DNA of 34,062 bases, taken from positions 1 to 34,062 of the forward strand of contig JAYRGC010000036.1 in assembly GCA_041908065.1 (NCBI GenBank), read 5' to 3'. Below, in pieces: positions 24,188 through 32,133 of this stretch; position 1 is the stretch's first letter; every line of letters begins with the position of its first letter. The DNA is from JAYRGC01 sp041908065. Its GTDB lineage: Bacteria; Pseudomonadota; Alphaproteobacteria; UBA9219. Both the position numbers and the translations under genes were made by a program. The notes under the pieces were generated by a model, which saw nothing but the letters and a program-made list of their open reading frames with translations, made no database searches and was not told where the DNA came from.

Positions 24188-24455
24188 GGCTCTTTCTGAA
24201 AACGGGTGGGTATTGCATCCCCAAAAGTGTTAAGTATATGACCAAAGGTCGTCATCTACCCTGTTACGGCCAAAGGCCGTCATGCGAGCCGCCACACCTT
24301 TGGTTTGGACAGCGTTCAAGCTGTCGGGCGGCGAAGCAATCCAGTGCCGTCGCTCCATGACTCTGGATTGCTTCGCCGCCAAGGGGCGGCTCGCAATGAC
24401 AGTGCCTGATGCCGCAGTTGGCTGCAAAATTATCCACCCATTTTAGGCAAGAGCC
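24188..24455. repeat. Interspersed palindromic repeat, copy 7 (complete long-type element)
   Basis: Occupies most of the 403-base gap between atpC and the next gene. The left end GGCTCTTTCTGAAAACGGG and the right end CCCATTTTAGGCAAGAGCC are imperfect inverse complements. Inside are two hairpin units, one GACC-AAA-GGTC and one ACGGCC-AAA-GGCCGT, then a long-type core at 24279-24400 carrying a GACAGC / GCTGTC palindrome in the left arm. The outer stem has lost one T (GTCATGCGAG). Confidence 0.9.
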
Positions 24456-24502
24456 ATAACTCCGACAGCCGTTGACGCGATTTGGCGCGGCGATTTACGG
24501 CT

Positions 24503-24530
24503 TTGGAATCCTGAACAATCCATCTATACT
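24503..24530 (+). promoter_or_regulatory. Probable promoter of the flavoprotein-glmU operon
   Basis: TTGGAA, a 16-base spacer and TATACT, giving an expected transcript start near 24537. It lies between repeat copy 7 and the gene, outside the repeat. The leader to the chosen GTG start would be about 47 bases. Confidence 0.55.
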
Positions 24531-24583
24531 CGCCGTCTCACGCGCGAATGCGCCGGTGCTTGCCGTTTTTCCATGGGGATGTT

Positions 24584-25981
24584 GTGAAAAATCTTGAAAC
24601 TTTACGCATATCCGGTCGCGAAGTTCTCCCGCTTGTAGAGGGAGGGAAGGGCGTTTCCGTTTCCAACGGCGAGAGCTCGGGCGCATGGGCTGCCGCTGGA
24701 GGAGTTGGCACGTTTTCAGGCGTCAACGCCGACAGCTACGACGACGCGGGCAATCTTTTGCCACAGACCTACAAGGGCAAGACGCGGCGCGAACGCCACG
24801 AGGAGCTGATAGCCTACGCGATCAAAGGCGGCATCCACCAAGCCCGCAAGGCGCACGAAATCTCCGCCGGAAAAGGCCGGGTGCATATGAACGTGCTGTG
24901 GGAGATGGCGGGGGCTGAGCCGATACTCCACGGCGTGCTGGAAGCTACCAAGGGGATGGTGCACGGCGTGACTTGCGGCGCGGGAATGCCTTATCGCGTT
25001 GCCGAGATAGCCGCCCGATACGGCGTCCATTATTATCCGATAGTATCCTCAGCCCGCGCCTTCAGGGCGTTGTGGCTGCGGGCGTACAGCAAGTTCCGCG
25101 ATTTGCTGGGGGGAGTGGTTTACGAGGATCCGTGGCTGGCGGGCGGGCATAACGGCCTTTCCAACAGCGAGGATCCGGCCAAGCCGGAATCCCCGTTTCC
25201 TCGCGTCCTCGCCTTGCGCCAGCTTATGCGCGAACACGGCCTCGGCGACGTGCCGATCGTCATGGCGGGTGGGGTATGGCAATTGTCCGAATGGCAGGAT
25301 TGGATAGGAAGCCCCGATTTGGGGCCGATGGCGTTCCAGTTCGGCACGCGCCCGCTTTTGACGCAGGAAAGCCCCATCTCCGACGCTTGGAAGCGAAGGC
25401 TGCTTACGCTTAAAAAAGGGGACGTGCTGCTTAACCGTTTCTCGCCCACGGGTTTTTATTCTTCGGCGGTTCGCAACCGGTTTATGCAGGAATTGCAGGA
25501 AAGATCCTCTCGCCAGATACCATACGCCACCGCCGCCGACGAAAAACTCTCCGTTCCGTTCCAGATAGGCCCCGTGGGGCGTCCGGTATATCTGTCGTCG
25601 GGCGATCTCGAACGCGCCAAGGAATGGATGGCGGCGGGTTTCGTCAGGCCGCTTCGCACCCCCGATCATACGCTGATTTTCGTCGACGAGGACAGGGCGC
25701 AAAAGATACTGGCGGCGCAAACGGCGTGCATGGGATGCCTTTCGGCTTGCAACTTTTCCAACTGGGCGCAAAACGAGGAGGGAACCAACGGGCATATGCC
25801 GGATCCGCGCTCTTTCTGCATTCAAAAGACCTTGCAGGGCATCAGTCACGGCGGCGACGTGGAAACGCATTTGATGTTCGCCGGACACAACGCCTATCGC
25901 TTCGCCGATGATCCGTTCTATGCCAACGGGTTTATTCCGACGGTCAAGCAGCTGGTGGACAGGATAGCTACGGGATATTGA
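24584..25981 (+). CDS. Nitronate monooxygenase-like flavoprotein with a possible Fe-S cysteine motif
   Basis: TIM-barrel flavin enzyme of the 2-nitropropane dioxygenase/nitronate monooxygenase superfamily. Family signs are an N-terminal REVLPLVEGGKGVSVSN, a GGVGTFSG stretch, a VTCGAGMP segment, and IVMAGGV followed by FQFGTRPLLT. The substrate cannot be read from sequence. GTG 24584 follows GGGGA and gives 465 residues; ATG 24548 has no ribosome site. Near the C-terminus Cys382, Cys385 and Cys389 form CX2CX3C, with Cys412 further on, like the 4Fe-4S ligands of some other flavin reductases. It precedes glmU by 16 bases, so the two are likely co-transcribed. Confidence 0.85.
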   Translation: MKNLETLRISGREVLPLVEGGKGVSVSNGESSGAWAAAGGVGTFSGVNADSYDDAGNLLPQTYKGKTRRERHEELIAYAIKGGIHQARKAHEISAGKGRVHMNVLWEMAGAEPILHGVLEATKGMVHGVTCGAGMPYRVAEIAARYGVHYYPIVSSARAFRALWLRAYSKFRDLLGGVVYEDPWLAGGHNGLSNSEDPAKPESPFPRVLALRQLMREHGLGDVPIVMAGGVWQLSEWQDWIGSPDLGPMAFQFGTRPLLTQESPISDAWKRRLLTLKKGDVLLNRFSPTGFYSSAVRNRFMQELQERSSRQIPYATAADEKLSVPFQIGPVGRPVYLSSGDLERAKEWMAAGFVRPLRTPDHTLIFVDEDRAQKILAAQTACMGCLSACNFSNWAQNEEGTNGHMPDPRSFCIQKTLQGISHGGDVETHLMFAGHNAYRFADDPFYANGFIPTVKQLVDRIATGY

Positions 25982-25997
25982 ACGAGGAGGCCGAACC

Positions 25998-27359
25998 ATG
26001 ACCAAGGAACTTCAGAACAATCCCCCTTTGGCTTGCGTGATACTGGCGGCCGGACAGGGCGTTCGGATGCGTTCGGCCTTGCCCAAGGTGCTGCATCAAG
26101 TGGCCGGAGTGCCGATGATCTCCCACGTCGTTTCGGCGTGCGCCGCTTTGTCGCCGGAGACGATGGTCGTGGTGACAGCCCCGGACATGAAGGCGGTGCA
26201 GGACGCGGTGGCTCCGGCGCGGTGCGCGATACAGTCCAAGCCGCAAGGCACCGCCGACGCCGTAAAATCCGCCAAGAACGAATTGTACGGATTCAAGGGC
26301 GACGTGATGGTTCTGTTCGGCGACACGCCGCTGGTCATGCCGGAATCCTTGAACCGCATCCGCAAAAGGCGGCGCGAAACCGGCGCAAGCATCGTCGTGT
26401 CCGGCTTTGTTCCCGCCGATGCCGGACGCTATGGCCGCCTTGTCACGGACGATAACGGCAGCCTGTTGAGAATCGTGGAGGCCAAGGACGCCTCGCCCGA
26501 ACAGCTGGACATAGAGCTGTGCAACGGCGGCATAATGCTGTTCGACGCCGAGAAGATGTGGAAACTTCTGGACGAGGTGAAAAGCGACAACGCCGCCGGA
26601 GAGTTTTATTTGACCGATTGCGTCGCGTTGGCCAATGCCAAAAAATGGGGCTGCGCGGTCGAGGAGATGTCCGAGGAAGAATTGATGGGCATCAACACGC
26701 GCGTGGATTTGGCTTTGGCCGAAAGCGTCATGCAGGATAAATTGCGGGCGCGGGCGATGCTGAGCGGGGTGACGTTGACCGATCCAGCCGCGACGTATCT
26801 TTCGGCTGACACCAAATTCGGGCGCGACGTGACCATCGGCCCGGGCGTGGTCGTAGGACCTGGCGTGGAAATAGCCGAGCGCGTGACTATTCGCGCCTTT
26901 TGCCATCTGGAGGGCGTCAAGATAGAGGCGGGGGCGATAATCGGCCCCTTCGCCAGAGTGCGCGCCGGATCGGAAATCGGGAAATCCGCCCATATCGGCA
27001 ATTTCGTGGAGATAAAGAACACGGCGGTCGGCGAAGGCGCAAAAATAAACCACCTGTCCTATATAGGCGACGCCAGCGTGGGGGCGCGGGCAAACGTCGG
27101 CGCGGGAACCATTACCTGCAATTACGACGGCTTCCGCAAATCGCACACCGAAATAGGCGAAAGCGCGTTCATCGGGTCCAATACCGCGTTGGTGGCTCCG
27201 GTTTCCATAGGCGACGGAGCCTATGTCGGGGCGGGCAGCGTTATAACCATGGACGTGCCTCCCAACACTCTCGCCGTGGCCAGAGGAAGGCAGGCGAACA
27301 TAGAAGACTGGGCGGCGCGTTATAGGGACGAACAGGCCAGCCGGAAAAAGGACGGATAG
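25998..27359 (+). CDS. glmU: Bifunctional UDP-N-acetylglucosamine pyrophosphorylase / glucosamine-1-phosphate N-acetyltransferase
   Basis: Makes UDP-GlcNAc, the precursor of peptidoglycan and lipid A, in the cytoplasm. The 453-residue product has the uridyltransferase domain (about 10-235) with LAAGQGVRMRSALPKVLH and GDTPLV, then a left-handed beta-helix acetyltransferase domain of hexapeptide repeats (about 255-440). Acetyltransferase residues are visible in FVEIK, INHLSYIGD and TCNYDG. GAGGAGG precedes the ATG at ideal spacing. It supplies substrate for murA and for lpxA/lpxC, all in this window but not in the same operon. Repeat copy 8 starts nine bases after the stop. Confidence 0.98.
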   Translation: MTKELQNNPPLACVILAAGQGVRMRSALPKVLHQVAGVPMISHVVSACAALSPETMVVVTAPDMKAVQDAVAPARCAIQSKPQGTADAVKSAKNELYGFKGDVMVLFGDTPLVMPESLNRIRKRRRETGASIVVSGFVPADAGRYGRLVTDDNGSLLRIVEAKDASPEQLDIELCNGGIMLFDAEKMWKLLDEVKSDNAAGEFYLTDCVALANAKKWGCAVEEMSEEELMGINTRVDLALAESVMQDKLRARAMLSGVTLTDPAATYLSADTKFGRDVTIGPGVVVGPGVEIAERVTIRAFCHLEGVKIEAGAIIGPFARVRAGSEIGKSAHIGNFVEIKNTAVGEGAKINHLSYIGDASVGARANVGAGTITCNYDGFRKSHTEIGESAFIGSNTALVAPVSIGDGAYVGAGSVITMDVPPNTLAVARGRQANIEDWAARYRDEQASRKKDG

Positions 27360-27368
27360 GATAAATTG

Positions 27369-27579
27369 GGCACTTTCTGAAAATGGGTGGGTAATTTTGT
27401 AGACGCCTGCACCAGCAAGCAAGGCCGTCATTGCGAGCCGCCACCCTTTGATTTGGACAGCGTTGAACGCTGTCAGGCGGCGAAGCAATCCAGTGCCGTT
27501 GCTCTATGACTCTGGATTGCTTCGCCGCCAAGGGGCGGCTCGCAATGACAACCTTTGGCTGTAACTTCGCAAATGACGC
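27369..27579. repeat. Interspersed palindromic repeat, copy 8 (long type, right end lost)
   Basis: Starts with a degenerate outer repeat (GGCACTTTCTGAAAATGGG, then TGGGTAATTTTG). The long-type core is 27427-27549 with palindrome GACAGCGTTGAACGCTGTC in the left arm. A hairpin unit in inverted orientation follows (on the minus strand ACAGCC-AAA-GGTTGT, pairing kept by a G-T wobble). No right outer repeat is seen; AT-rich DNA leading to the ORFan begins instead. Confidence 0.87.
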
Positions 27580-27643
27580 TGCTCGCTTCTTCGTAATGTA
27601 TAGAATATGCCTAATCGTATTATGCAGGTTAAGGGGATAGAAA

Positions 27644-28225
27644 ATGTCAGATAAATTCATAGTCTATGACTTTAATAAGAAAAAATTACTTTTATCAGAC
27701 TGTGTTTGCAAAGATCGGTTTGTTGTTCCGCTTGGAAGTTTTTGCAATCTATTGTCTGGATGGTACGTTGAACGTCGCATAAAGATTTATATATCGCCAT
27801 CCGACCGGAAAATCATCGGGTTTTCCAAGTCATTTGGGAATGAATCAAAGTTATCTATATGGGTTGACGAACAGGGCGATGCATTTTCATTGGGGAGCAG
27901 AAGAGACGGAAGCATGCACTTCGGCAGGGCCAGATTTAAAGATGTCAAAGATATATTTGCAGAGGCTGTATACGCTATTTCGAAGTATGGCGGAGATGAT
28001 GAGGAAATTAATAAAGAAGTTATCGATAATTTGCGCATCTTCCTCGCGCAAAACGCTACGAAGATAATTAGAAATCAACCATCTCCCCAAGAGATTCTGT
28101 TCGTTCCTGATGGCGATAACTATTTTTGTAGGAATCCTTCAAGCGGATCGGTTCCGGATTCTGGGGTAAATCCCATCGCCGCTGGAGTCGGGGCGGCTTT
28201 GAGATGCGGCAAGAATACTCCTTGA
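27644..28225 (+). CDS. AT-rich ORFan of 193 residues (unknown function)
   Basis: I do not recognise this protein. Base use is clearly more AT-rich than every neighbour, with many AAA, ATA and TTT codons, so recent acquisition is likely. AAGGGGA lies at good spacing before ATG. No signal peptide or membrane segment is evident. The first 70 residues alternate charged and hydrophobic positions, suggesting beta-strands (RIKIYISPSDRKIIGFSKSF), then a helical part (about 100-150), then a Gly/Pro/Ser-rich tail whose codons look like the host. It lies between repeat copy 8 and recJ, which reads toward it. It could be a lone accessory or defence-associated gene, but nothing in the sequence shows this. 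Confidence 0.65.
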   Translation: MSDKFIVYDFNKKKLLLSDCVCKDRFVVPLGSFCNLLSGWYVERRIKIYISPSDRKIIGFSKSFGNESKLSIWVDEQGDAFSLGSRRDGSMHFGRARFKDVKDIFAEAVYAISKYGGDDEEINKEVIDNLRIFLAQNATKIIRNQPSPQEILFVPDGDNYFCRNPSSGSVPDSGVNPIAAGVGAALRCGKNTP

Positions 28226-28255
28226 TAGCCGGTGGCTTTAGGCTAAGACAGGCCA

Positions 28256-30058
28256 TTAATTCGCTTCCGCGCCGTCGCTGACCAGAAATTGCACATGCCC
28301 TGCGCCGCGCCAGTCGTCGCGGCGCAGGTATCCGGCCAGATGGCAGGGGCGGCCTGAGAGGCTTAGGAGTTCCGCTCCAAGCTCGCTTTCCATGGCGCGG
28401 AAGGCCATCGCCCTGACCTTGGCTTTGCCGTGGGACGCCACCAGACGCACATGCTTGTCCTTTACCACTTCGGCGTACGACACGCGGCAATCGGCCAGCG
28501 CGTAGCGAGGCTCGGGATTTCCGGCTCCGAATGGCGCGAGCGCATCAAGTCGGTTCAGCATTTCGGCGTTCATAGCCGCGCCAGCCACCACTCCGTCGAG
28601 ATTTAGCGTGGGGAGAGCGAATGCTCTTTCGCCGGAATCGAGGCTTGCGCCGATGCGTTCGGACAAAAATTCCCGCAAGGCGGGGATTTTGTCGGCTTCG
28701 ACCGTAAGTCCGGCGGCCATGCGATGGCCACCGCCGCCCAGCAGCAATCCGGCTTGCCGCGCCGCTATGACCGCCGCGCCTAAGTCCACCTCGCCGATGG
28801 AACGGCCAGAGCCTTTGCCGATGCCGCCCTCTATCGCGATGACGATGGCGGGGCGATGGTATTTGTCTTTAAGGCGCGAGGCGACGATGCCGATCACTCC
28901 GGCGTGCCAGTTGTCCCGCGCCACGAAAGTCAGCGGCGAAGCGTGGTCGTCGAACGTCAAGCCCTCGGCCTCTTTCAGCACTTCGGCCTCTATGGCGCGG
29001 CGTTCGTCGTTCAGGCGGTGGAGTTCCTCTGCCAATAGCATCGCCGTTTGGGGATCGTCGGTCGCCAGCAGCCTTGCCCCCAGATCCGATCTTCCCACGC
29101 GGCCTCCGGCGTTGATGCGGGGGCCGAGCATGAATCCGGCGGCGTAGGCGTCCATGCGGCCTTTTACTCCGGCCAGCTGCGCCAAGGCCGCGATGCCGAG
29201 GTTGCGCCGCCCATCCATGACTTTCAGCCCCTGCGCCACGAAGGCGCGGTTAAGGCCGCGCAATTTCACCACGTCGCACACGGTTCCCAAGGCCACTAGA
29301 TCCAGCCATTCCAGCAGATCCGGTTCGGGTTTGGCGGCGGAGGCGGACGAATACCATCCGGCCTCGCGCAGGGCGCGATTAAGGGCGACTACGAACAGGA
29401 ACGCGACGCCTACGGCAGCCAACGCGCCGTATTCCTCGCTCATGGTTTCGTCGAGGCGGTTGGGGTTGATTATCGCATAGGCGGGCGGCAGATCCGGTTC
29501 CGCCGCATGGTGATCCAGCACGATGACGTCAAGTTTTGCCGCTTGGGCGGCGGATAACGCCTCCCTCGCCGTGGTTCCGCAATCGACGCATATGACCAGC
29601 GACGCGCCAGCCGCCGCCAGAGTTCGCATCGCATCCACGTTGGGGCCGTACCCTTCGCGCATCCGGTCGGGGATGTAAATGATGGGGTCGTTGCCGGAGA
29701 CGCGGCGGATAAAGCGCGACAGCAACGCCGACGACGTGCCGCCGTCGACGTCGTAGTCGCCGAAGATCGCCAGACGCTCACCCTTCATTATTGCCGCTGC
29801 CGTGCGCTCCGCCGCTTTGCCCATATCGAGGAAACGCGAGGGATCGGGAAGGCTGTCCCTTAGCCTCGGTTCCAAAAACTCGGCCGCGTTTTCCAGATCC
29901 GCCCCGCGCGCGCTGAGGCTGCGGGCGATGGCTTCCGGCAAGGAAAAGCGTTGCGACAAGGCCAAGGCCGCGCGTTCGTCGTAAGGGCGCGCTATCCACC
30001 TCCGTCCGGTGAAAGAACTCTCTACGCCAAGGAAAGCCGAGGGAATATCAGTTAGCAT
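28256..30058 (-). CDS. recJ: Single-stranded-DNA-specific exonuclease RecJ
   Basis: 5'-3' exonuclease used in recombination and mismatch repair. The 600-residue product has the DHH-family motifs GDYDVDG at 100-106, VICVDCGTT at 155-163 and LDHH at 181-184, a DHHA1 domain with GGGGHRMAAGL, and a C-terminal OB-fold region (about 480-600). AGGG lies just upstream of ATG 30058. It is divergent from holC with a 74-base gap. In many alphaproteobacteria recJ follows hom (homoserine dehydrogenase); here the 3' neighbour is the ORFan, 30 bases away and convergent. Confidence 0.96.
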   Translation of the reverse strand: MLTDIPSAFLGVESSFTGRRWIARPYDERAALALSQRFSLPEAIARSLSARGADLENAAEFLEPRLRDSLPDPSRFLDMGKAAERTAAAIMKGERLAIFGDYDVDGGTSSALLSRFIRRVSGNDPIIYIPDRMREGYGPNVDAMRTLAAAGASLVICVDCGTTAREALSAAQAAKLDVIVLDHHAAEPDLPPAYAIINPNRLDETMSEEYGALAAVGVAFLFVVALNRALREAGWYSSASAAKPEPDLLEWLDLVALGTVCDVVKLRGLNRAFVAQGLKVMDGRRNLGIAALAQLAGVKGRMDAYAAGFMLGPRINAGGRVGRSDLGARLLATDDPQTAMLLAEELHRLNDERRAIEAEVLKEAEGLTFDDHASPLTFVARDNWHAGVIGIVASRLKDKYHRPAIVIAIEGGIGKGSGRSIGEVDLGAAVIAARQAGLLLGGGGHRMAAGLTVEADKIPALREFLSERIGASLDSGERAFALPTLNLDGVVAGAAMNAEMLNRLDALAPFGAGNPEPRYALADCRVSYAEVVKDKHVRLVASHGKAKVRAMAFRAMESELGAELLSLSGRPCHLAGYLRRDDWRGAGHVQFLVSDGAEAN

Positions 30059-30132
30059 TCAACCCTTCGCGAAATTCAGTAAATGACGCCGACTTGAGCC
30101 TGCCGGACGCCATATGCTACCTTGAAAACGCC

Positions 30133-30582
30133 ATGACCGAAATCCGTTTTTACCATCTTACGCGCTCTAGTTTAGAGCAGACCCTGCCGAGGCTTCTGGA
30201 AAAGACGCTGGAGGCGGGCTGGCGGGCTGTGGTGCTGGCGGGATCACCCGAACGGGCGGAGGCCATCGCCCAGCATTTGTGGACGTATCGGCAGGACGCT
30301 TTTCTGCCGCATGGGAGCCGGCGCGACGGCAATCCGGAGCTGCAACCGATATGGATAGCCTCGTCCGACGAACGCCCCAACGGCGCGCAAGTGCTGTTTT
30401 TGGTGGACGGGATGCGGACGTCCAAGGCGGAGGAATACGACCGCGTTTGCGACATTTTCGACGGCAACGATGGGGAATCCTTGGTCGCTGCCCGCTCGCG
30501 GTGGAAAGAGGCCAAGGCCACAGGCGGGGAATTGTCGTACTGGCAACAGGACGGGGACAAATGGTCTCGTCTCGACGTTTGA
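30133..30582 (+). CDS. holC: DNA polymerase III chi subunit
   Basis: Clamp-loader-associated subunit that contacts single-strand-binding protein at the replication fork. The 149-residue product starts MTEIRFYHLTRSSLEQTLP and continues with the family pattern of a LLEKTLEAGWRAVVLAGS segment, LWTYRQDAFLPHGS and VLFLVDGM. ATG 30133 was chosen because the protein then begins at the conserved first strand; the frame is open to 30094. It is divergent from recJ. In many alphaproteobacteria holC follows pepA (leucyl aminopeptidase), which is not present here. Confidence 0.93.
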   Translation: MTEIRFYHLTRSSLEQTLPRLLEKTLEAGWRAVVLAGSPERAEAIAQHLWTYRQDAFLPHGSRRDGNPELQPIWIASSDERPNGAQVLFLVDGMRTSKAEEYDRVCDIFDGNDGESLVAARSRWKEAKATGGELSYWQQDGDKWSRLDV

Positions 30583-30604
30583 CGGCGGTTTCAAAAGGGA
30601 TGCG

Positions 30605-30634
30605 TTGGATTTTTCTTATCCGCGATGCTATGTA
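30605..30634 (+). promoter_or_regulatory. Candidate promoter of fabZ-lpxA
   Basis: TTGGAT, an 18-base spacer and TATGTA, 34 bases before the fabZ ATG. It fits the 86-base gap after holC and would make fabZ-lpxA a separate unit from holC. Confidence 0.45.
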
Positions 30635-30668
30635 GATCGGGTCGCCATTTATTTTAACGAGCAGAGAC

Positions 30669-31169
30669 ATGGAAAGCAAAGAACAGAAAAAGTCCGGCGA
30701 ACTGCCTGTCATAGACGTCAACGGCATAATGAAGCGGATTCCGCATCGCTATCCTTTTTTGCTGATAGATCGCGTCATCGACGTGGTGGCGGGGGAAAGC
30801 GGCGTCGGCGTCAAGAACGTGTCGATCAACGAGCCGTTTTTCCAAGGGCACTTTCCCGATCGTCCGATAATGCCGGGCGTCCTGATAGTCGAGGCTATGG
30901 CGCAGACGGCGGCGACGCTGGTGGTTGAGGCTCTGTCCGGCGTGGGATCGGCCACCCATATCGTTTACTTTATGACGATCGAGAACGCTCGTTTCCGCAA
31001 ACCGGTGGAACCCGGCGATCGTTTGCTGCTGAAGGTGAAAAAGGAACGCCATCGCGGTCAGGTATGGCGGTTTCGCGGCGAAGGGTATGTCGACGACGTT
31101 TTGTGCGCCGAGGCGATGTTTACCGCCATGCTGGTTCCGGATTCCGACAAGGTAGAAGCAAATGGCTAA
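30669..31169 (+). CDS. fabZ: 3-hydroxyacyl-ACP dehydratase FabZ
   Basis: Dehydrates 3-hydroxyacyl-ACP in fatty acid elongation, including the hydroxymyristoyl chain also used for lipid A. The 166-residue hot-dog-fold protein has PHRYPFLLIDRV at 25-36 and catalytic His61 and Glu75 in the FQGHFPDRPIMPGVLIVEAM region. The first 15 residues are charged and extra to the E. coli protein. It overlaps lpxA by eight bases. The usual upstream partner lpxD is absent; holC is there instead. Confidence 0.97.
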   Translation: MESKEQKKSGELPVIDVNGIMKRIPHRYPFLLIDRVIDVVAGESGVGVKNVSINEPFFQGHFPDRPIMPGVLIVEAMAQTAATLVVEALSGVGSATHIVYFMTIENARFRKPVEPGDRLLLKVKKERHRGQVWRFRGEGYVDDVLCAEAMFTAMLVPDSDKVEANG

Positions 31170-31959
31170 TGAAATACACCCGACGGCGGTTGTTTCTTCC
31201 GAAGCCAAGTTGGGCAATGGAGTGTCCATTGGGCCTTATTGCGTCGTGGGCGGAGAGGTTTCTTTGGGCGACGGCGCGAGGTTGGTTTCCCATGTCGTGG
31301 TCGACGGAAAAACCTCCGTCGGCGCGGGGACTGTCGTCTATCCCTTCGCCTCGCTGGGGCTGAGGCCGCAGGATCTCAAATACCACGGCGAGCCTTCGAC
31401 ATTGGAGATAGGCTCCAACAACCAGATCCGCGAATACGTCACCATGAACCCGGGCACGGAAGGCGGCGGCATGGCAACGCGCGTCGGCAACGATTGCCTG
31501 TTTATGGTGGGGGCGCACGTAGCCCATGACTGCCAAGTGGGAGATCACGTCATTCTGGCCAATAACGCCACCTTGGCCGGACACGTCAGCGTAGGATCCT
31601 TCGCCATAATCGGAGGCCTGTCGGCGGTGCATCAGTTCGTTCGCATCGGAGATCACGCCATGATCGGCGGCATGTCGGGCGTGGAAAACGATGTTATTCC
31701 CTATGGAATGGTAAAAGGCGAACGCGCCCATTTAGCCGGATTGAACATAGTGGGGCTGGAAAGGCGCGGTTTCGGACGTGAGGAAATCCATGCGCTCCGC
31801 AACGCCTATCGCCTGCTGTTTTCAGCCGAGGGCACGATGGCCGAGCGCATCGACGACGTGGCCGAGATGTACGAAAGCAACGAATTGATCTCTAACATCC
31901 TGTCGTTTATGCGCTCGCGGGGTTCCCGCGCTTTGTGCCAACCGAGGGATGATGGGTGA
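31162..31959 (+). CDS. lpxA: UDP-N-acetylglucosamine O-acyltransferase LpxA
   Basis: First step of lipid A synthesis: acylates UDP-GlcNAc at the 3-OH. The 265-residue product is a left-handed beta-helix of hexapeptide repeats (about 1-190) followed by a helical C-terminus. The catalytic His lies in MVGAHVAHDCQVGDH and the acyl-ruler region in HQFVRIGDHAMIGG. The start overlaps fabZ, so expression is coupled. In most alphaproteobacteria lpxI and lpxB follow; here the repeat copy 9 follows 39 bases after the stop and the cluster ends. Confidence 0.97.
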   Translation: MANEIHPTAVVSSEAKLGNGVSIGPYCVVGGEVSLGDGARLVSHVVVDGKTSVGAGTVVYPFASLGLRPQDLKYHGEPSTLEIGSNNQIREYVTMNPGTEGGGMATRVGNDCLFMVGAHVAHDCQVGDHVILANNATLAGHVSVGSFAIIGGLSAVHQFVRIGDHAMIGGMSGVENDVIPYGMVKGERAHLAGLNIVGLERRGFGREEIHALRNAYRLLFSAEGTMAERIDDVAEMYESNELISNILSFMRSRGSRALCQPRDDG

Positions 31960-31998
31960 GATGTAAATATGGGCTTTTCCTAAGAACCTCTTCATAAT

Positions 31999-32104
31999 GG
32001 CTCTTACACAAAACAGGTGGGAATAAAGAGCCGTCATTGCGTCGCCGCCCGACAGCGTTCAACGCTGTCCAAACCAAAGGGTGGCGGCTCGCAATGACGG
32101 CTCT
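31999..32104. repeat. Interspersed palindromic repeat, copy 9 (single-arm derivative)
   Basis: Begins with outer repeat GGCTCTTACACAAAACAGG. The core (32033-32098) is only 66 bases. It keeps the outer stem GTCATTGCG / CGCAATGAC and one long-type side arm, here inverted (GACAGCGTTCAACGCTGTC then CCAAACCAAAGG), but lacks the central GAAGCAATCCAG stem and the other arm. The right outer repeat is missing. It lies between lpxA and the MarR-type gene. Confidence 0.85.
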
Positions 32105-32133
32105 TTGACCGTAGACAACCCATTAACTAAAAA
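32105..32133 (+). promoter_or_regulatory. Candidate promoter of the MarR-type regulator gene
   Basis: TTGACC, a 17-base spacer and TAAAAA, ending 29 bases before the ATG. The -35 hexamer matches five of six and lies exactly at the outer border of repeat copy 9, so the repeat's edge may have helped form it. Confidence 0.5.

Noticed and set aside
25968..27488. Long minus-strand open frame opposite glmU
   Set aside because: It is a shadow of glmU in GC-rich DNA. It has no ribosome site or recognisable domain, is rich in His/Arg/Gly, and runs into the repeat.
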